Below are positions 58,511 through 64,000 of a stretch of 64,000 nt of DNA, in pieces. Within the stretch, counting starts at the first letter, position 1. Each line of letters opens with the position of its first letter. A model generated the notes under the pieces. The model worked only from the letters and a program-made list of their open reading frames with translations. It did no database searches and was not told where the DNA came from. The translations under genes and the position numbers were made by a program. The stretch covers positions 27,944,595-28,008,594 of the forward strand of contig OY754967.1 of NCBI GenBank assembly GCA_963576475.1. Reading direction: 5' to 3'. The DNA comes from Molanna angustata. Lineage: Eukaryota > Arthropoda > Insecta > Trichoptera > Molannidae.

Positions 58511-59494
58511 GGGTTGGGTGGGGTGAAAAGTGCCGTGGGTAAAAAGTGCCATCTATCAAATTTCTTATATAGCAAAATTATACAACTACTTAGGTCATCT
58601 CTACTGGTAGGTAGACACTCTGCGACATGTATGTACAATTTCAGTTGACGTGTGACAGTTATTGCGGTTGTGCGGATGATTTGTTTTTTTTTTCGCCTCA
58701 AAAGTATTTTTTTTCGTTTGAGTTATTTTTTGGATTGTGAACAGACGTATTGAGATTGGTTTTTAAAGTAAGTGTTATTTACTAGTTAATTTTGTTATAT
58801 TTAAGGTTCTAATTGTAAAAATATTAATTGTTTGGATTGAATAAAAATATTGATATGTTTTTATTTATAGGCAGGGGTGGGGTGAAAAGTGACAAATGTC
58901 ACTTTTCAAGTTCCATTTGTCACTTTTCACCCCAGAACAACCTTTTGGATGAATAACAATACTGAAAGTACGATGACAATATACAATATTCCCTCAATAG
59001 TTCACACTGTCCTACCACTAGCCTTAACACCGAATAATATAGTCAAAGGTTTTGGAAAACCAGGAATATTCCCATACAATGAAAATAGTTTTAGCGAATA
59101 TGACTTTGCACCATCATATGTCACAGATCGTCCTAATCCACAAGAGTCTGAATACGATGAATCTCCCAACGCGTTTAATACATCAAATAATTCCGCAATC
59201 GTCGCCAGCAATGCATCAAATGAAGCTCTTCCTTGCACTTTCTACCTTTGGCACTTTCTACCCCATACCCTGGAACTTTTCACCCCATCGGTGGGGTAAA
59301 AAGTTCCAGTTGACATGGGTCAACAAAATGCGTAATATCTTTTTTGTGTTTGGAGTTGGAAATATCTTTCTTACTAAAAAATATAGAGGAATGATGTAGT
59401 TCTACGTATAATAAAAGAGAATCAATTTTACTAGTTGCATTATCATGTTATTTGACTCAAAGTGAAAAATGGCACTTTTCTCCCCACCCGACCC
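58511..59494 (+). mobile_element. Pogo-superfamily transposon, internally deleted
   Basis: TIRs GGGTTGGGTGGGGTGAAAAG (left) and the reverse complement of CTTTTCTCCCCACCCGACCC (right) are flanked by TA (58509-58510 and 59495-59496). The motif GGGGTGAAAAGTG or its complement recurs inside (58870, 58920, 59270), as expected for transposase-binding subterminal repeats. Its 984-bp length is well short of an autonomous element. Confidence 0.8.
58949..59299 (+). pseudogene. Pogo/Tigger-like transposase C-terminal remnant
   Basis: MTIYNIPSIVHTVLPLALTP followed by NNIVKGFGKPGIFPYN and EYDFAPSYVTDRPNP matches the region just after the DDE domain in insect pogo/jerky-like transposases (TIYD…A….T..N…GF..TGIFP.N…..F.PS..TDRP.P). 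The CENP-B-type DNA-binding and DDE catalytic parts are deleted, so it cannot transpose DNA. The frame ends inside the right subterminal repeats. Confidence 0.75.
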
Positions 59495-59496
59495 TA

Positions 59497-60018
59497 CAGG
59501 TTTTTCAAAATAATGTGAATGGTACGATTTATTTATTCGATATTCGCAGCCACAGTTTTTAAATACTTTTGGTTGAATTCAAACAGGCGTCTCTGTGTTG
59601 ATAATCATGTGACAGAATGTATGATGGGTGTAGCTTAGGGAAATAAGCAAGGCATCTGGAACAAATCTCATGGGATGAAACATCATACCGTGTTTGAACT
59701 ATGAGAGGGGGAGATAGACACTATGAAAACTATGAGAAAAGCAATGCATGGGTATTTTCGACCCCAAAATAGAAAATGTAATAAAACATGGATAGACGAT
59801 AAAGTATAAAGTGCAAGAGTAAAAATAGTTTAGTTTTCAAAGCTGATTGCATCATATAAATACTATGTAATTTCAGGATTTTCATATTTAATCAAAAATA
59901 CAATTATTAAATTATTAAACGTTTGGGAATGATGATTTATTGTGTTTGATGAATAATTCTACAATATATCAACTTAGGTATTTTTATTTATTCAAAATTT
60001 AAATTCTTTTAAAGCAGA
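59497..60018. other. AT-rich stretch with no recognised gene
   Basis: Nothing supportable was found. Confidence 0.35.
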
Positions 60019-60176
60019 GGGGCAAGTCTGGTTCGACCGGCGAAATCAAAACCCCAGTGGTTACCCATATCATGGATATAATTATAGTATGGAGTTCTAT
60101 GACATCTAAAGATATTTTAGAACTCTATATAATAATTATATGGTTTTGATTTCGCCGATTGGACCAGACTTGCCCC
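60019..60176. mobile_element. Foldback MITE family G, copy 1
   Basis: GGGGCAAGTCTGGTTCGACC and GGACCAGACTTGCCCC are inverted ends (about 35-bp TIRs that include GGCGAAATCAAAACC). The interior is also palindromic. A second copy lies at 62321. Confidence 0.9.
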
Positions 60177-60665
60177 GCTGATCAGTTAATAATACAGTGG
60201 AACATAATTTCTCAATTTTACGCTTTGTATAAAGTAACACTTGTGTTACGATGCGGAGTTTTATACTATACATTTACACTATATAAGTTAGTATATGATA
60301 AGTTCAAAGTTGTCATTCTTAATTTTAAATTATAGTTGTAATAATATTGTAAAAATAAGCTACAGGAATATAGTTATATAGATTTATACAGACTTATATA
60401 ATTAATTAATTCGACAGTTGTACAGAATAATACATTCGTCTATAATGGAATTCTACAAAATAAAAACTTCGTCAATTATTATTAATACATTCGACAGTTA
60501 GGTTGTTAGTTTAGTTTAGTAACGTTCAGTAAAACATAATAAGTAAGTTTCTTTGTTTACAAATAAACTAATTTCTCAATAGATGGCGTTACAAAAAAAA
60601 GGTTTCTTCGTTAGTCCATAGATGGCAATAGTATAATTCCTTATTTTCAGGTGAATTGTTACACA

Positions 60666-60690
60666 TATCCCAACTTCGTCTCTATTCAGA
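60666..60690 (+). repeat. Dispersed repeat D, partial copy 4
   Basis: ATCCCAACTTCGTCTCTATT shares its core with the other D copies. Confidence 0.5.
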
Positions 60691-60989
60691 TTTTAAAAAG
60701 TTTTTCAATAAAATATCATATGACAGGGAAAAAAATCCATTTCGTTGTTTATGTTTGCAAGTCTTGTAGCGTTATAAAAATCTTGTGCTCTTCCGTAAGC
60801 ATATGATTAACGAAATATGACGTGAGTTTTTCGTTTCGAATATCTACATGGTGTTCTGACACATGACAGGATATAAATATCACTGGAGGGCGTTGGATAA
60901 TTTCGAGTTTTTCATCGAATTAGTCGTCATGTGAAGAAGGGGATAATTGATGTAGCCCCAAACATCTCAATCCATATACCTAAGACTAC

Positions 60990-61212
60990 TAAGGTTGACA
61001 TGGGTTTATGGGCTGGCTATGTTCAAAGGATGCCAAACACGTTATCATGGTTGAACACCAAGGAGGTAGATAAAAGATTGGGGGACCAAAATTGAGATGG
61101 GAGAACGACATAAGGAGAGATGCAGCACAGCTCCTGCGAGTCTCTAACTAGAGAGCAGCAGCTGAAGGAGGCCAAGGATCGATTTGGGCTGTAGCGCCAT
61201 TGAAGAAGAAGT
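60990..61212 (+). pseudogene. Decayed RTE LINE C-terminus
   Basis: The plus strand in shifting frames gives LWAGYVQRM, then GDQN.DGRTT/RPKLRWENDIRR-like text and REQQLKEAKDRFG, ending in TTGAAGAAGAAG. This is the RTE tail layout W.GH..RM…GRP..RW..D…..DR. Several stops. No target-site duplication was found. Confidence 0.5.
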
Positions 61213-61879
61213 GTAATTTTATATGTACATGAACTGAATGAGTTTTGTCTGCAATGCAGTATTGTATTACAATGATCGTCAAAAAAGTTAAGTCGTTGCA
61301 ATGCGATATTATTAATGATGTGATTTGTGCCAAGGTTGGTTGGTTGTTGTGTCAGTGTGTGCATTGTGAGATGTATGTATATACATATACTCTTTTCTTC
61401 CGGTATATTTTGATGTATTGGGAAGCCAGCCATAGCGTCTCCATGGCGCCACCCTTGGTAAAAAAACTCAATGAAAATCGATACCCTCAATATCAACCAA
61501 TACGTAATTAATATATTTTCGTGTGTGCTATAAGTACTGAGGAAAAATATATATTTTATTCAAAAAAATATTTCTGTGAGCTTGGTAAACATTTTTAAGC
61601 AATAAAATCAATTAGTTTAGAATAGTGCTTCCACTCTTTTCTTTTACTGTTTTCGAGTGTCCCGTAAGAGCCGGGTAATCGAAAATACAACAGGCAACAA
61701 TAACATCTGACATAGTTCAGCAATGAGGTTCACCACCCATTCTGAAGGTAGTGCCTTTTTAGGTGAGACGAGACTGGTGTGTGGGTATACACATATGTGT
61801 TATGCTCCCTTTTATAAGGCAATGCACACCCGCACACCTTTCGCTGGTTACCCCACATTGTGAGATATGCCGTGATGGT

Positions 61880-61910
61880 ATGAATGAATGAATGAATGAA
61901 TGAATGAATG
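61880..61910. repeat. (TGAA)n microsatellite
   Basis: About seven and a half TGAA units. Confidence 0.95.
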
Positions 61911-62320
61911 TATGTACAAGTATATTTCATACAAAAAATACTTTTCATAAAAATTAACTTTACAAGCAATAAAATACTTTGAATAATAGTGAACGAAAAA
62001 TGCAGTTTCACTTCATGCATAAATGAAAAAAATGGTCATTTTAAATACTTGTGGAATGACAAAAGATTTTTAACATAATATTTTATACCTAATAAACATT
62101 AAGTTGATAGGTAGTAAAGGGAATCCCTCAGAGCCTATTTATTTGATGCAATCAGTATCTGGATAAGTGAATTATTTCCGATTTTAATAAGTAGATTATA
62201 GCATAGTAATTGCACCTTCTTTATAAATATTATTAAGTGTCATTTCTATATATGAGTTATTTCCAATTATAGCTAGATAAATACGTTTGTTGCATTTTAA
62301 ACAATTTGTGCATTAACATG

Positions 62321-62467
62321 GGGGCAAGTATGGTTCAACCGGCGAAATCAAAACCCTCACGATTACCCATATCATGGATATAATTATTTTATGGAGTTCT
62401 ATAATATCTTTAGATGTCACGAGGGAGTTCACGAGGGTTTTGATTTCGTCAGTTGGACCAGGGGGGC
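62321..62467. mobile_element. Foldback MITE family G, copy 2
   Basis: GGGGCAAGTATGGTTCAACC and CCGGCGAAATCAAAACCCTC at the left, GGGTTTTGATTTCGTC and GTTGGACCAGG at the right. The interior TTACCCATATCATGGATATA is identical to copy 1. Same orientation as copy 1. Confidence 0.88.
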
Positions 62468-63002
62468 TACTCATGACACTTTCTTAATACGTTCTTAGCT
62501 TTCCTTAATCTTTAAAATGTATAAATTAGTACTACTTTCCTTAATCTTTAAAATGTATAAACTTATGTATAATTTGTTAATATGAATGTTAAGTATGAAA
62601 TTGTCATTAATTGTTGTATAGATTAATATTACTTTACAATTAATTTAACCTCTAAGATTGCTAAAGTCTGAAGCTGATCTTAATTTTTCTACTTTATTTT
62701 TAGTAATAAAGTATCTACTTTATTTTTAAGTACCTACTTTCTTGTATCTTCTTATATTTCGAGTTGCTTTCTAGCAGACATAAGATTAATTTATAATATA
62801 ATAAACGAACTGTGTTTTGTGGTCTGAAAGCGTCGTTCTCTGGACCACGTCCGAGATGGACATAAAATTGCACTTATCTTCTGCTCTTTAAGACTTCGGT
62901 AGGGAGACTGGCTGTGGAGTTTTGTGAGTGTTGTGAAGGGAATAAGATTCTACTCCTATAATTATTATTAAGCTGACAAAATAATACAGAGAAAAATGAT
63001 AC
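62468..63002. other. AT-rich stretch with no recognised gene
   Basis: Contains a short duplication (CTTTCCTTAATCTTTAAAAT at about 62498 and 62535). No gene found. Confidence 0.4.
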
Positions 63003-63400
63003 AGTTCAAATGTCGATTAGTTCAAGAGAATTTATTTCTCTTAACAGATCGATAGTGTTTCAAGCCAAGATCCGCGAGTTTTGTATGGCCAGGACTACAT
63101 TTTTCATGGATTTTCAAAGTCAAAAAACAAACTTCGCAGCATATACCTGTGTTATATATATAGATGAACTCAGAGTAAAAAAATAGTGTGTCTGTGTGTG
63201 TGCATGTACGTCTCCCCTTATAACTTTTGATCCGCTTGATGCGTAGAGCCCAAAATTTCAGAAAATATAGAAAGGTTTCATAACTTGTGTACTCTTTTAT
63301 ACTGAATATCGAATATTTGTTTGTCAGGGGTTATCAACTTTTTTTTGTTATTTATTTTTCCATATATCTCAGAAACCGCTATACAACCTATCAACCCTAA
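63003..63400 (+). mobile_element. Helentron/DINE-like element A5 (5' part)
   Basis: Shares AATGTCGATTAGTTCAAGAG, the GTGTGTCTGTGTGTGTGC tract, CCCCTTATAACTTTTGATCC and CATATATCTCAGAAACC with A4. It breaks off before the 3' half. Confidence 0.6.
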
Positions 63401-63644
63401 TTATTCGTGATTATTAATGTTTCAAAAATCTTTAATGATTCTACATGTATTCACTATTGCCGATTTTTTTTATTTTTTTCGATAAATCTAAAATTTCTAA
63501 ATTAAGGCAAAACGATTTTGGAATAATATCAGTGGCTGACGTAATGAACGGTAATAATATCGAGAATGCTAGTCTTTTAATCACGTTACCTGTAGCGGTG
63601 TATTTTATAATTATTTTTTATCAAATAATTTTATAATACTTGCA

Positions 63645-64000
63645 TCGTACGAAAGTAGAACAAATGCAGTTGAAATGAGATCGCTAAGAAGAATCTGTAA
63701 TAGAAAGATGTATGACAGGGTCAGAAATGAGGACATAAGGAAAGAATGTAGGATAAAGGTGTTATTAATAGAATGAAAGTGAACACATTGAGATGGTTTG
63801 GCCTCATAGGGAGAATGAATGAACGCCTGACGAAATAAATATACATTGCGGACAGGAATGGAATGAGAGGTCGGGGCCGCCCAAGGAAGGGATGGCACGT
63901 CCATGTGAACGGTGCTTTTGAAAGACGGAAATATTAGAAGCATGAACAACAGACGAACATGTATAAGATGATGTATGAATGTATGTCAAGATATAAGTAA
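63645..64000 (+). pseudogene. RTE-like LINE C-terminus, running off the window
   Basis: The plus strand encodes NAVEMRSLRRICNRKMYDRV, RNEDIRKEC, INRMKVNTLRWFGLIGRMNE and RGRGRPRKGW with a few frame breaks. The order EM.SLRRI….DR.RNE.I…LRWFGH..RM…RGRGRPR.. is the C-terminal hallmark of an insect RTE-like LINE group different from the copy at 13365. Confidence 0.7.

Overview
The window looks like nuclear DNA of an insect, most likely a moth or butterfly. It is strongly AT-rich and intron-like, peppered with TAGGTAGGTACCTAC-type words common in lepidopteran genomes, and carries Helitrons, RTE- and CR1/L2-type LINEs, tRNA-derived SINEs, mariner, pogo and hAT relics. The order is inferred from composition and repeat content, not from a marker gene. 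I found no rRNA, no convincing functional tRNA, no CRISPR array and no complete host gene. Host-gene evidence is limited to one well-formed internal exon (6314-6478, +), a possible 5'-exon pair (14190-14393, +), a strong isolated splice donor (31875), a candidate zero-length (recursive) splice site (20918-20921), and two weak single-exon candidates (51710-52102 and about 49005-49165).

Layout. 1-678: internally deleted mariner. 1975-2398: two tRNA-Thr-derived SINEs head to head. 4230-6000: LINE scraps and a pogo-type terminus. 6314-6478: host-like exon. 7470-18176: nested transposons. A Helentron/DINE-like element (A1, 7470-11563) was hit first or second by a hAT MITE (7689-8104) and by a 2.7-kb Helitron (B1, 8440-11126). 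A second Helitron copy (B2, 15088-18176) lies inverted 4 kb away, and a giant foldback element (12863-13896) lies between them. 19-25 kb: LINE C-terminal relics, SINEs and two more A copies. 26.8-33.2 kb: a 153-bp tandem array, a foldback, an L2-type LINE end and a 43-bp satellite. 37.6-41.2 kb: foldback and MITE elements and the most complete uninterrupted A copy (A4).

41.4-46.7 kb holds the best-preserved element: a full-length-looking CR1-group LINE on the minus strand with intact ORF1 and ORF2, followed by a long AT/CA microsatellite and a higher-order minisatellite. ORF2 has no nearby AUG. ORF1 ends in an in-frame A AAA AAC heptamer directly before its stop, and a -1 shift there enters the ORF2 frame exactly.

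46.7-64 kb is mostly unannotated AT-rich DNA with RTE ends, a deleted pogo element (58511-59494), a two-copy foldback MITE family (60019 and 62321), SINE-like tRNA sequences and small satellites.

The copies of element A serve as empty sites for each other. This gives direct proof of the Helitron and hAT insertions and their target sites. All family names are by-eye assignments from motifs.
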